A DNA stretch of 64,000 nt from Bacteroidota bacterium (GCA_016718825.1 JADKCL010000065.1:62001-126000), one strand, 5' to 3'; positions 53,400 to 62,875 are shown, counted from the stretch's first letter. A program made the numbers and translations. Notes: generated by a model not told the origin, from the letters alone.

Positions 53400-54920
53400 A
53401 TGAGTATCAAGCGCAAAGTAGCCGAAATCTGGGCCCGCCAAAGGGCAAAAGCCATCCGCAAGGTGCATCTCGACCCTGTGGGTTCACAGCACCGTACCCT
53501 GAAGGCACTCATTGCCAAGGCTGCCGACACACAATTCGGGAAAAATCACGGATTTACCGTCATCAACGGCCCTCGCGAATTCCGTGCGCGGGTGCCTGTA
53601 CGTGACTATGAGGCCGCTTTGGAGTATTTTCTCATGATTCGGCGGGGTGTGCCAGACGTTTGTTGGCCGGGAAAACCGCTTTACCTTGCCAAAACCTCGG
53701 GAACCGTCAGTGGCGCGAAATACATTCCGATCACCAAGGATTCGATCAAGTATCAACTGCTTGGCGCGCGCGACGCGCTGATGTTGTACATGGTTTCCTC
53801 CGGGAACACGAGCTTTTTGGACGGGAATATGATGTTTCTGAGCGGCAGTCCCGTGTTGGAGAAAAACGAATGGGGGATGCAGGTCGGACGGCTCTCGGGA
53901 ATCGTCAATCACTTTATTCCATCCTACCTCAAGCGCAACCAAGTTCCCTGCTACGAGACCAATTGCATCGAAATCTGGGAAGAAAAGATCGAAAAGATCA
54001 TCGATGAAAGCATGGGACGGGATATGCGCCTGATTTCAGGCATTCCGCCTTGGGTTCAGATGTATTTTGAGCGTTTGTATGACCGCACAGGCAAGATGCC
54101 GCTGCAACAGTGGCCGAATTTGAGTGTATTTGTGCAAGGCGGCGTGGATTTTTCGCCGTATGCGCCCGTTTTCAAGAAGTTTTTTGAAGGAAAACTCGAT
54201 ATCGTCGAGGTTTTTCCGGCATCCGAAGGATTTTTTGCGATTCAGGATACCTTGGAGAACCAAGGATTGCTCCTGAACCTCGACTATGGCATCTATTACG
54301 AGTTCATTCCGGTCGAAGAGTACGGAAATCCAGATGCGCGCCGTTTGGGACTCGAAGATGTGGAACTGGACAAGCAATATGCCTTGGTGGTAAGCACCAA
54401 TGCCGGACTTTGGGCTTATGACATTGGGGATACCGTCAAGTTTGTGAGTCTGAGCCCGCATCGCATCCGCGTGACCGGCCGCGTCAAGCATTTTATCAGT
54501 GCATTTGGCGAGCATGTGATTTCGGAGGAAGTCAACAAAGCCATGGTGGCAGCTTGTGCAATCGGGCAGGCCGAAGTCAGCGAATTTACCGTTGCGCCGA
54601 TGGTTTTGCCCGGAGAAGGGGAGAGCTACCACGAATGGTTTGTCGATTTTGACCGTTTGCCGGCCGATATGGAGGCCTTTACGGCAACCCTCGACCATGA
54701 AATGCGTAAGCAAAACGCTTATTACAACGACTTGCGGACGGGCTCGATGCTCAAACCGGTCGTGATCAGGGTTTTGAAACGCAATGCGACACGTGATTAT
54801 ATGCGCTCACAAGGCAAGCTCGGAGGCCAAAACAAATTTCCGAGACTCAGCAATAACAGAAAGATTGCCGATTGGTTAATGGAGTACATCATCAACGGGC
54901 AAACCCCTACCATCAGTTAA
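53400..54920 (+). CDS. GH3 family acyl-adenylate/amide synthetase-like protein
   Basis: 506 residues, cytoplasmic. The GH3 fold of the ANL superfamily is shown by the ATP loop YLAKTSGTVSGAKYIPIT (~97-114), the SEGFFAIQD segment (~275), and YDIGDTVKFVSLSPHRIRVTG with GRVKHFISAFGEHV (~340-375). Plant GH3 enzymes link amino acids to auxin or jasmonate; bacterial substrates are mostly unknown. It lies one base before dxr and may be translated with it, so a link to isoprenoid or envelope synthesis is conceivable but unproven. Confidence 0.88.
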   Translation: MSIKRKVAEIWARQRAKAIRKVHLDPVGSQHRTLKALIAKAADTQFGKNHGFTVINGPREFRARVPVRDYEAALEYFLMIRRGVPDVCWPGKPLYLAKTSGTVSGAKYIPITKDSIKYQLLGARDALMLYMVSSGNTSFLDGNMMFLSGSPVLEKNEWGMQVGRLSGIVNHFIPSYLKRNQVPCYETNCIEIWEEKIEKIIDESMGRDMRLISGIPPWVQMYFERLYDRTGKMPLQQWPNLSVFVQGGVDFSPYAPVFKKFFEGKLDIVEVFPASEGFFAIQDTLENQGLLLNLDYGIYYEFIPVEEYGNPDARRLGLEDVELDKQYALVVSTNAGLWAYDIGDTVKFVSLSPHRIRVTGRVKHFISAFGEHVISEEVNKAMVAACAIGQAEVSEFTVAPMVLPGEGESYHEWFVDFDRLPADMEAFTATLDHEMRKQNAYYNDLRTGSMLKPVVIRVLKRNATRDYMRSQGKLGGQNKFPRLSNNRKIADWLMEYIINGQTPTIS

Positions 54921-54921
54921 T

Positions 54922-56094
54922 TTGGAAGAGAATAAGCGCCATATCGCCATTTTGGGATCGACAGGATCCATCGGCACGCAGGCATTGGAGGTCATCGAAC
55001 TTCACAGTGATTTTTTAGCTGTAAGCGTGCTCACCGCGCATCACAATGCCGATTTGCTCATTGCCCAAGCGAGAAAATTTGTGCCCAATGCGGTCGTCAT
55101 CGTGAACAAAGCGCTTTACGGACAAGTCCGTGATGCTTTGGAAGACCTGCCGATCAAAGTATTCGCGGGCGAAGACGCCCTCGAGCAAGTTGTCGCCATG
55201 GACGAGATCGACATCGTCCTCACGGCTTTGGTCGGATTTTCAGGTTTACGGCCGACGTTGAATGCGATTCGAAATGGGAAACATATCGCGCTTGCCAACA
55301 AGGAAACGCTGGTCGTCGCAGGAAAACTGGTCACGGACCTTGCCAAGGAGCACAAGGTGAGCATTTTGCCGGTCGACAGCGAGCACAGTGCAATTTTCCA
55401 GTGTCTGGTCGGTGAGCAGCAGAATCCGATTGAAAAGATCTACTTGACGGCTTCGGGCGGTCCGTTTCGAGGATATGACCGCGCTGCGCTCTCCAAAGTG
55501 ACCAAAGCGCAAGCCCTCAAGCATCCCAACTGGGACATGGGCGCCAAAATCACGATTGATTCGGCAAGTATGATGAACAAGGGCCTCGAAGTCATCGAAG
55601 CCAAATGGTTGTTTGGCCTGCGCGACGATCAAATAGACATTGTCGTCCATCCGCAGTCGATCATCCACAGCTTGGTGCAATTCGAAGATGGAAGCATGAA
55701 GGCGCAAATGGGTTTGCCGGATATGCGTTTGCCGATTCAGTATGCACTGCTTTTTCCGCATCGCGGGAAAAACGACTGGCCACGGTTTCCATTCTCCAAA
55801 TATCCTTCGCTGACTTTTGAAGACATTGACCGTGATGTGTTTGCCAATTTGAAGCATGCCTACTCAGCCATGGCGATGGGTGGCAATGCTGCTTGCATCC
55901 TCAATGCCGCCAATGAGGTGACGGTGCGACTATTTTTGGAAGAAAAAATCAGTTTTACAGAAATATCAGACTTGAATGGCTTGGCCATGAAGGCTTTGGA
56001 CCATTTGCCCGAGGCGACGTTGGAACAATTGTTTGAAACGGATCGACAGGCACGCGCTTGGGTTCTGGACCAAGTCGCTACAAAACATATTTAG
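54922..56094 (+). CDS. dxr: 1-deoxy-D-xylulose 5-phosphate reductoisomerase
   Basis: 390 residues from a TTG at 54922, one base after the GH3 stop; no ATG is near enough to give a full NADPH domain, so the TTG is the likely start. Motifs: NADPH loop ILGSTGSIGTQ (~10-20), NKETLVVAG (~121-129), metal-binding DSEHSAIFQ (~151-159), flexible-loop ASGGPFRG, and MNKGLEVIEAKWLF. Converts DXP to MEP with NADPH, the committed step of non-mevalonate isoprenoid synthesis in the cytoplasm. The next gene is rseP, a neighbour seen in many bacteria. Confidence 0.97.
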   Translation: MEENKRHIAILGSTGSIGTQALEVIELHSDFLAVSVLTAHHNADLLIAQARKFVPNAVVIVNKALYGQVRDALEDLPIKVFAGEDALEQVVAMDEIDIVLTALVGFSGLRPTLNAIRNGKHIALANKETLVVAGKLVTDLAKEHKVSILPVDSEHSAIFQCLVGEQQNPIEKIYLTASGGPFRGYDRAALSKVTKAQALKHPNWDMGAKITIDSASMMNKGLEVIEAKWLFGLRDDQIDIVVHPQSIIHSLVQFEDGSMKAQMGLPDMRLPIQYALLFPHRGKNDWPRFPFSKYPSLTFEDIDRDVFANLKHAYSAMAMGGNAACILNAANEVTVRLFLEEKISFTEISDLNGLAMKALDHLPEATLEQLFETDRQARAWVLDQVATKHI

Positions 56095-56114
56095 ATACAA
56101 GACGCATTTTTGAA

Positions 56115-57557
56115 ATGGAATTACTTCGTACGATAGGATTGATGTTGTTGGCGCTGAGCATCTTGATTGTGATCCATGAAGCGGGTCACTTCTGGGCTGC
56201 CCGCATGTTCAAGATCAAGGTTGAGAAATTTTTCTTGTTTTTTGACTACAAATTCAAGCTTTTCAGCGTCAAAAAAGGCGAGACGGAATACGGAATCGGT
56301 TGGATTCCTTTGGGTGGTTATGTCAAAATCGCGGGCATGCTTGATGAGAGCATGGACGAAACGCAGGTGCAAGGACCTCCACAGCCTTGGGAATTCCGCG
56401 CAAAACCGATTTGGCAGCGTTTGATCGTCATGTTGGGCGGTATTTTCATGAACGTCGTCCTGGGTTGCGTCATTTTTATCGGCTTGAAGTTTTTCGTCGG
56501 GGACTCGGTGATTCCGATGGATCGTTTGACCAATGGCATCTATGTTCCTGAAACCTCGCTGATGTACAAGCAGGGATTCCGGACGGGGGATCAGATTTTG
56601 AACTACCGCGGCGACGTTTATCCCAATTTGGATGACTATTCCAATCCGGCCAAGTTGGTGGATGAAGGTAAATACTTCGAAGTCAAGCATGCTGACGGTA
56701 AAACGGAAAAAATCACCTTGGGTGACGGTTTTTTGGATGAGTTCCAGAACGCTGCTGAGGGTGGAGGACTGTTTTCGCCTGACTTTGGCCCAAGTTTGTT
56801 CCCGTCTTCCCCCGAAGATTCCGCAAAAGACGCAAAAGCCGCGCCCGGAAGTAAGCCGACACCTACGGCAGCATATCGTGCGGGGATGCGCAAAGGCGAT
56901 GTCCTCGTCAGCATCGATGGTGTGAAAATGAACCGCTTCCTCGATTTGCGTAAATATTTGAAGGAACACGCAGCGCAAACCGTCAAAATTGATGTGACGC
57001 GCGAAGGCAAGCCGATGACGTTTGTCGTGACCCCAAGGGTAGAATATTCTTGGTTTGACGAAACCTATAAAGGTCAGTTTGATTCGCTTGTCAGCGGACC
57101 CATTTCCTATTTTGGCATTGGCCCCAACGTTGAGGTGCTGAAGGATACCGTGACGTATTCTTTCTTCGAATCCATTCCTAAAGGCGTTTCAGCCGCTTTT
57201 GCGGAAGTCACCAACAATGTAAAAGGCCTCAAAGCCTTGGCAACAGGCAAGGTGAATGCTTCCAAAAGCATGTCGGGTCCTATCGGCATCGCACGCATTT
57301 ATGGTTCGGGCTTCGACGCTGGCGGATGGACATTCTTTTGGAAGCTCACGGGAATGTTGTCGATGGTTTTGGCGGTGATGAACCTGCTTCCGATTCCGGT
57401 ATTGGACGGTGGGCATGTTTTGATCCTCAGCATCGAAGGGATCATCGGCCGCGAGATTCCGATCAAAATCAAGGAAGTGGTCATGTACATCGGCTTTTTC
57501 ATGGTGCTTGCATTGATGGCCTTTGTCATTGGAAACGATATTCTAAAATTGTTTTAG
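56115..57557 (+). CDS. rseP: RseP family site-2 intramembrane metalloprotease
   Basis: 480 residues from the ATG at 56115 (MELLRTIGLMLLALSILIVI); the open frame back to 56058 overlaps dxr and is rejected. The zinc site HEAGH (His21, Glu22, His25) is in the first membrane span. Two PDZ domains lie between (~120-335, the second around YRAGMRKGDVLVSIDG). The second metal motif LPIPVLDGGH (~424-433) precedes the last spans. RseP cleaves anti-sigma factors and signal-peptide remnants within the inner membrane. Twenty bases separate it from dxr, so co-transcription is likely. Confidence 0.95.
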   Translation: MELLRTIGLMLLALSILIVIHEAGHFWAARMFKIKVEKFFLFFDYKFKLFSVKKGETEYGIGWIPLGGYVKIAGMLDESMDETQVQGPPQPWEFRAKPIWQRLIVMLGGIFMNVVLGCVIFIGLKFFVGDSVIPMDRLTNGIYVPETSLMYKQGFRTGDQILNYRGDVYPNLDDYSNPAKLVDEGKYFEVKHADGKTEKITLGDGFLDEFQNAAEGGGLFSPDFGPSLFPSSPEDSAKDAKAAPGSKPTPTAAYRAGMRKGDVLVSIDGVKMNRFLDLRKYLKEHAAQTVKIDVTREGKPMTFVVTPRVEYSWFDETYKGQFDSLVSGPISYFGIGPNVEVLKDTVTYSFFESIPKGVSAAFAEVTNNVKGLKALATGKVNASKSMSGPIGIARIYGSGFDAGGWTFFWKLTGMLSMVLAVMNLLPIPVLDGGHVLILSIEGIIGREIPIKIKEVVMYIGFFMVLALMAFVIGNDILKLF

Positions 57558-57584
57558 CCTATGAATTAGAGAATTAGAAATCCT

Positions 57585-58403
57585 ATGAAAAACCTCGTAT
57601 TTATCCTCGTATTCACGGCCATGCTGCCTTTTGGGCTGCTGGCACAATCCACGGTGCTGCAAAGCGATGACGGCCCCGAATCTACCGAACCCAAAATGAA
57701 GGTTCTGGTGATACCCTTCCACCAACTACGCTATTACTTCAGCGACTGCGACAAACAAGTCGGAGCCGCCACCAAAATGGACGTCAAAGACGTGCGCAAA
57801 GCCTATCAATTAGGCTTGGACTACGCTGCCGAGGCATCCATGGAAAAAAACTATGAGCCGATCAACCTCGCCCAGATGAAGGATTCGGTGGATCAAGTGG
57901 CGCTGAATGAGTTTTATGACAATGTCAGTTACGCCTACGAAACGCCTACGCGCGCCATGACCAAAAAGCAAGCAACGGTCATGAAAGCCATGAAGGAGCG
58001 TTGGAAGCAGCTTGGCGGTGGCAAAGAACCGACCACCCTCAATGAAATGGAATCCTATGTCACCGTCGACGAAGAGGACAAGGAATACATGAAACTCAAC
58101 TGGAAAAATGGCGCCTACCTTGAACGCCTCAATCAAATGTACCAACCCGATTACATCGTGACGGTCAATCAGTTTGAAATCAAAACGGATTATGCTAAGT
58201 GCATTGACCGCGACCTCGGCAAGTTTGCGCGTCAGATCAAGATCCACTACAACGTCTTCCGTCCCGACGGAAAGCAGATTTACGGAGACGTGATCACCGC
58301 AAAATACAACAGCGCAACCGACGACTTCAACAAGATCGTGCAGGACAACTTTGGTTTCCTAGGGGACTACATCACGCAGTCTTTGCCCGGCGCTAAGAAG
58401 TGA
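57585..58403 (+). CDS. Secreted protein of unknown function
   Basis: 272 residues. Signal peptide (MKNLVFILVFTAMLPFGLLAQ), then a mostly helical, Lys/Glu-rich first half (TMDVKDVRKAY-like) and a beta-rich end (QIKIHYNVFRPDGKQIYGDV). No T9SS signal, so periplasmic by default. It follows rseP by 27 bases and may be the last gene of the GH3-dxr-rseP run. The stop lies at the very edge of the 61-base repeat array. Confidence 0.72.
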   Translation: MKNLVFILVFTAMLPFGLLAQSTVLQSDDGPESTEPKMKVLVIPFHQLRYYFSDCDKQVGAATKMDVKDVRKAYQLGLDYAAEASMEKNYEPINLAQMKDSVDQVALNEFYDNVSYAYETPTRAMTKKQATVMKAMKERWKQLGGGKEPTTLNEMESYVTVDEEDKEYMKLNWKNGAYLERLNQMYQPDYIVTVNQFEIKTDYAKCIDRDLGKFARQIKIHYNVFRPDGKQIYGDVITAKYNSATDDFNKIVQDNFGFLGDYITQSLPGAKK

Positions 58404-58655
58404 AAAGTGATTAGTGAAAAGTGAAAAGTTTTCAGAGTCATGCTGAATACTTTTCACTTTTAGTTTTTCAACTACCTGAAAGTGAAAAGTTTCCAGTTTC
58501 ATGCTGAATACTTTTCACTTTTAGTTTTTCAACTACCTGAAAGTGAAAAGTTTCCAGTTTCATGCTGAACACTTTTCACTTTTAGTTTTTCACTTACAAC
58601 TTAAATGCGGTGAAATAGGTCACTTGTTCCGCCTTTCACTTTTAGTTTTTCACTT
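58401..58655. repeat. Tandem 61-bp repeats containing inverted GTGAAAAGT/ACTTTTCAC arms
   Basis: The word ATGCTGAA recurs at 58441, 58502 and 58563, giving a period of 61 bases and about three copies. Each unit has a nine-base inverted repeat (for example 58422-58430 with 58450-58458) that would fold as a hairpin. Extra single GTGAAAAG and TTTTTCACTT words flank the array. It fills the gap between convergent genes. Confidence 0.85.
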
Positions 58656-58656
58656 T

Positions 58657-59521
58657 TCACTTCCCGTAGTCATAGAATCCGCGGCCGGTTTTGCGACCGA
58701 GGTGGCCGGCATTGACCATGTTGACCAACAAGGGGCAAGGGGCGTACTTGGGATTGCCAAAGCCGTCGTGGAGCACGCGTAGGATCGCGAGGCAGACATC
58801 CAACCCGATAAAATCGGCCAATGTAAGCGGACCCATCGGATGGTTCATGCCCAAGCGCATGACCGTATCGATTTCGTCGCGGCCTGCTACGCCTTCATAG
58901 AGGGTATAAATGGCCTCGTTGATCATCGGCATGAGGATGCGGTTGGCGACAAAGCCAGGGTAATCGTTCACTTCGACCGGATCCTTGCCGAGGTCGCGGC
59001 TGAGGTCCATGATGTCTTGGAGCACTTCGGCCGTCGTGTCGTAGCCCTTGATGATCTCGATGAGCTTCATCAACGGAACAGGATTCATGAAGTGCATCCC
59101 GATCACCTTGCTCGGACGTTTGGTCGCGGAGGCAATCAAGGTGATGGAAATCGAGGAGGTATTGGTCGCGAGGATGGCATCGGCAGGTGCATGCTGATCC
59201 ATTTGACCGAAAATCTTGAGTTTGAGGTCCAGGTTTTCGGTCGCGGCTTCCACGACGAGGGCACGATCGGCCAAACCGGATGCCATGTCGGTAAATCCTT
59301 GGATACGACCGAGAGCGGAGGCTTTTTCGGCTTCGGTCATGGTCTCTTTTTTGACCTGACGATCCCATGTTTTTGGAAATCGTGTCACGCCCGCGGGCGA
59401 TGGCAGCCTCCGAGATGTCGATCAGATTCACATCGTATCCGCTCTGCGCAAAAACGTGCGCGATGCCGTTGCCCATTGTGCCGGCACCGATCACTGCTAC
59501 TTTCCTGTATTTTTCGATCAT
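58657..59521 (-). CDS. 3-hydroxybutyryl-CoA dehydrogenase, interrupted by a one-base frameshift
   Basis: From the ATG at 59521 the frame encodes the NAD-binding start (KVAVIGAGTMGNGIAHVFAQ) through RGRDTISKN. The rest of the enzyme lies in another frame from about 59370 down to 58657 (WDRQVKKETMTEAEKASALG, GMHFMNPVPLMKLIEII with the catalytic His, NDYPGFVANRILMP with the Asn). One extra base near 59368 explains the break; corrected length is about 287 residues, normal for the family. It oxidises 3-hydroxyacyl-CoA with NAD. The acetyl-CoA acetyltransferase gene 2 kb away acts on the next step. Confidence 0.85.
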
Positions 59522-60005
59522 GTTTTCTGAAGTTGAGAATTGGACTGCAAGTTAGTGTTGAAATGAGAATTGCGCAGCAATCGTGAACTCCATGAAAAAG
59601 AAAAAAGGGTGAACAAATGAGAAATGAGAATGAGAAATGAGAAATCGAAGCAATCGCGCAAGCAAATGAGAAATGAGAATTGCGAAGCAATCGCGCAAGC
59701 AAATGAGAGAAATGAGAATCAATTGCGTCGACACTTGATTCAGCTTGCTTGTTCCCTTACCGCTTCATTAACGCAAAGGACCGCAAAGAATTCGCCCCGA
59801 TGAGATAGGAGTTGCACCGCGAAAAGTGGTTGCGTCGCAATTTTGTGGTACTCCGCTGAAAATCAGGAACGCTCAACTTTCTACTCTCCACGGAATCAGC
59901 GCTACGATGGTCAGTGTCAATTGCTATTTGACTTAGAGATTCTTCGCTGCGCTCAGAATGACCAAGAGGCTCTGAACTCTGCTCGCTGGATTCTGCTCTC
60001 TGAAC
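59522..60005. repeat. Intergenic repeats: two 37-bp direct repeats and a short interspersed-type motif
   Basis: Around 59646-59719 the unit CGAAGCAATCGCGCAAGC plus AAATGAGAAATGAGAAT-type sequence occurs twice, 37 bases apart, among further GAGAAATGAGAAT words from 59560. At 59936-59963 lies GATTCTTCGCTGCGCTCAGA, a word I associate with interspersed intergenic repeats in Bacteroidota genomes. No gene is seen in this 484-base gap. Confidence 0.6.
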
Positions 60006-61328
60006 TCAATTTTCCTCTTTTTTCGGCTTCGGAATTTCAATTCCGCTTTCTTTCAGCTTCTTTTCCAGCTCTTCGCGTTGCTTTTTGGCGGCTTTGTCAG
60101 ATGCCCTTTCGCTTTGTTTCATCTGCCGCGGGGTCATCATCTGATCGTAGTAGGGGAGGGTGCTGTCGCCTTTGGCATATTCCGCCTGGAGTTTGGCCAT
60201 TTCCTTGGCATGCTTCCGCGAATCGTACTTGTCGGTCGTCTTCACGTTGCGGTACCATTCGAAGTACCCGCCGTAACGGCCGTAGTAGGAGAGGGCGTCG
60301 TTGGAGCCGTCGGGACCCATGTCAAATTGATCAATTGGACGCGCTTTTTGAGGCGGGGCAAGGTGATCGTACACCAGCATTCGCTTGCTCATCATCCGGA
60401 GTGGACCTCTTTTGACATTGCCGTAATTCAGCGTAAAAGAAGCATTGTCCGCGTATTTGAACAATGCTCGGGCCTTTGGAATCCGGTCAAAATAGAAGAT
60501 CGGCGCACCAAAATTGACCTTCGTGCTGTCTTTTTCGTCGAATGAAAGCACATCCACCACTTTGTAATTCGCAGAATTGTCCCAACCATTCCATCCCATC
60601 AGCAAATAGTAGCGCATGTCGGTTTTCACACGTTTGTAGTTGCTGTATTTTGGCTGATCGGCGGTTGTGAGCGTGCGTCCACGGTATTTATTGGGAATGA
60701 AGGTCACAACTTCTTCCTTTTTACTCGGATCGCGTTTCAATTCGCCCTTGCCCGGCGTGAGCTTGTAGTAAAATCCGTCGTACTGCGGAATGGTCTGGGC
60801 ATCCTTGGGTTTGTAATAGAGCGCACCAAACCAGCTGAGATTGTCCAAGACGATGCTTTCGACGCCTTTAGGAACTTGCTCCAATTCCATCAACGGAATC
60901 ACCAATTGATAGGTTTTTCCATTGACGCCGGTGTATTTGCGTTGCACCAAGCCAAAATAATAATGCGCATTGTCGGCATAGTAGGCTTGGGTCGGATTGT
61001 CCATGATGTACCATGTGAAAATGCGGAAGCTATTGTCGTCGGGCCGCAGATGGGAAATGGTCTTGAGCGAATCGAAGGGGTAATCATAGCTCTCCTCTCG
61101 GGCGAGCAGGTTCGTCATGCGCACAATAAACTCCTTGTTCAGTTCGATTTTTTTTGTGGTCGAAGTATCGTTGAGCATCATCCGTGCCATCGGCGCGAGC
61201 TCTTTTTCGACCTGTTGGATGGTTTTGTTGGCGTCAGGATCCTTTTCCTGGGCAAAAATGGGCATGCTGAATGCAAAAAACAGGAAAACAAAACTGGTAT
61301 TCAGCAAAGACAAGCGATTGAAAATCAT
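60006..61328 (-). CDS. Secreted protein of unknown function
   Basis: 440 residues. The N-terminus (MIFNRLSLLNTSFVFLFFAFSMPIFAQ) is a signal peptide. The central part is beta-rich with many aromatic residues (KYTGVNGKTYQLVIPLMELE, YYLLMGWNGWDNSANYKVVD). The C-terminal ~60 residues form a highly charged helix rich in Lys, Glu and Gln, ending in KPKKEEN. No known domain is recognised. It lies between the dehydrogenase and thiolase genes on the same strand. Confidence 0.78.
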   Translation of the reverse strand: MIFNRLSLLNTSFVFLFFAFSMPIFAQEKDPDANKTIQQVEKELAPMARMMLNDTSTTKKIELNKEFIVRMTNLLAREESYDYPFDSLKTISHLRPDDNSFRIFTWYIMDNPTQAYYADNAHYYFGLVQRKYTGVNGKTYQLVIPLMELEQVPKGVESIVLDNLSWFGALYYKPKDAQTIPQYDGFYYKLTPGKGELKRDPSKKEEVVTFIPNKYRGRTLTTADQPKYSNYKRVKTDMRYYLLMGWNGWDNSANYKVVDVLSFDEKDSTKVNFGAPIFYFDRIPKARALFKYADNASFTLNYGNVKRGPLRMMSKRMLVYDHLAPPQKARPIDQFDMGPDGSNDALSYYGRYGGYFEWYRNVKTTDKYDSRKHAKEMAKLQAEYAKGDSTLPYYDQMMTPRQMKQSERASDKAAKKQREELEKKLKESGIEIPKPKKEEN

Positions 61329-61448
61329 TGACCGGTAGATAAAGTGTCGCTATTTGAAAATCAGGTGGGGCGTCGAATGACGGGCTGCAATTCTGTTGCT
61401 CCTCCATTCAACGCCCCGCACTGGGATATCTTATAGAATCATTAAAGG

Positions 61449-62630
61449 TTACAGCATTTCAATGACGACCGCGCTTGCGCCACCGCCGCCGTTGCAAATG
61501 CCTGCAGCGCCCAACTTGCCGCCGTTTGCCGCGAGCACGCTCAGGAGCGTGACCACGATACGCGAGCCCGAGCTGCCGAGCGGATGCCCGAGCGCCACAG
61601 CGCCGCCCCAAGTGTCGACCTTCGTCCGGTCCAATCCAAGGATTTGCTCGTTGGCGATCGAAACCACCGCAAATGCCTGGTTGATTTCCCAAGCATCAAT
61701 CTGATCCTTGGTCACGCCTGCTTTGGCCAAGGCCTTTGGAATCGCATCCGAAGGGGCCGTGGTGAACCATTCAGGTGCTTTTTCTGCATCCGCGCCGGCG
61801 CGGAACTTGGCGATCGGCTTCAAACCGTACTTTTCGACTGCTTCAGCACTTGCCAGAATCAACGCGGACGCGCCGTCGTTGAGTGTCGATGCATTCGCAG
61901 CTGTGACGGTGCCATCCTTGATAAACACTGGTTTGAGACCAGGAATTTTGTCAAACGAAACACGTGCAGGCTCTTCATCGGTATCGACGATCACAGGCAC
62001 GCCGCTGCGTTGTGGAATTTCGACGGGCACGATTTCGCCTTTGAAAAATCCTTGGGCGATCGCGTTTTGGGCACGCTTATAGGATTCAATGGTGAATTCG
62101 TCTTGCATTTCGCGGGAAACATTGCACTCTTTGGCGCAAAGTTCGGCGGCATTGCCCATGTGGTAGTTGTTGTACACGTCCCAAAGACCGTCCTTGATCA
62201 TGCCATCGGTCAATTCGCCATGGCCGAGTTTGTAGCCTGTGCGGGATTGGCCGAGGTAATGCGGCACGTTGCTCATGCTTTCCATGCCACCTGCGACGAC
62301 AATATGTGCGTCACCGAGGGTGATGGCATTGGCTGCAAGCATGATTGACTTCATGCCGGATGCGCAGACCTTATTAATGGTAGTGCAGATGACGTTGTGG
62401 GGCAAGCCTGCAAAAACCGCTGCCTGACGGGCTGGGGCTTGGCCGAGATTGGCACCTAAAACGTTGCCCATATAGACTTCATCCACGTGGGAAGGGTCGA
62501 TTCCAGCCTTGGCAAGCGCACCTTTGATGGCCGCTGCGCCGAGGCGTGTGGCAGAAACAGAGGAGAGCGCCCCTTGAAAACTGCCGATCGGGGTCCTGAC
62601 CCCAGCGATGATATAGACTTCTTTACTCAT
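61449..62630 (-). CDS. Acetyl-CoA C-acetyltransferase (thiolase)
   Basis: 393 residues from the ATG at 62630 (MSKEVYIIAGVRTPIG); the frame continues upstream but is not thiolase-like, and a promoter lies in between. Catalytic residues are present: Cys89 in NKVCASGMKS, His349 in GHPLGSSGSR, and Cys379 in ICNGGGGAS. Joins two acetyl-CoA, or cleaves acetoacetyl-CoA, in the cytoplasm. With the nearby 3-hydroxybutyryl-CoA dehydrogenase it covers two neighbouring steps of C4 acyl-CoA metabolism; direction (degradation, butyrate-type or storage) cannot be told from the window. Confidence 0.95.
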   Translation of the reverse strand: MSKEVYIIAGVRTPIGSFQGALSSVSATRLGAAAIKGALAKAGIDPSHVDEVYMGNVLGANLGQAPARQAAVFAGLPHNVICTTINKVCASGMKSIMLAANAITLGDAHIVVAGGMESMSNVPHYLGQSRTGYKLGHGELTDGMIKDGLWDVYNNYHMGNAAELCAKECNVSREMQDEFTIESYKRAQNAIAQGFFKGEIVPVEIPQRSGVPVIVDTDEEPARVSFDKIPGLKPVFIKDGTVTAANASTLNDGASALILASAEAVEKYGLKPIAKFRAGADAEKAPEWFTTAPSDAIPKALAKAGVTKDQIDAWEINQAFAVVSIANEQILGLDRTKVDTWGGAVALGHPLGSSGSRIVVTLLSVLAANGGKLGAAGICNGGGGASAVVIEML

Positions 62631-62656
62631 AGATCCTTTGGATTTTACTGATGCTT

Positions 62657-62686
62657 CAAAATTAGAGCCTCGTGGCATGAATTCAA
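62657..62686 (-). promoter_or_regulatory. Promoter of the thiolase gene
   Basis: On the minus strand TTG (62686-62684), a 19-base spacer, then TAATTTTG (62664-62657): a complete Bacteroidota promoter, 27 bases before the ATG at 62630. Confidence 0.7.
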
Positions 62687-62840
62687 AACCCAAGGTAGAG
62701 ATGATTGTTCTACGAATTTTTTGAGGCACCATCGCAGCGATGCTGCTTTTGCTTCCATTTTTGGAGAAAATTTTTCTCATTCAAAATCAATATGTTGCGC
62801 TAAAAACCCCAGAAATCAGAAAAATTTCTCGATCGGAATG

Positions 62841-62870
62841 TTGCAGGTTTCAAAACTGGGTGTATCTTTG
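62841..62870 (+). promoter_or_regulatory. Promoter of small RNA copy 1
   Basis: TTG (62841-62843), a 19-base spacer, TATCTTTG (62863-62870). Same layout as the promoter of copy 2. Confidence 0.65.
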
Positions 62871-62875
62871 TCTTA

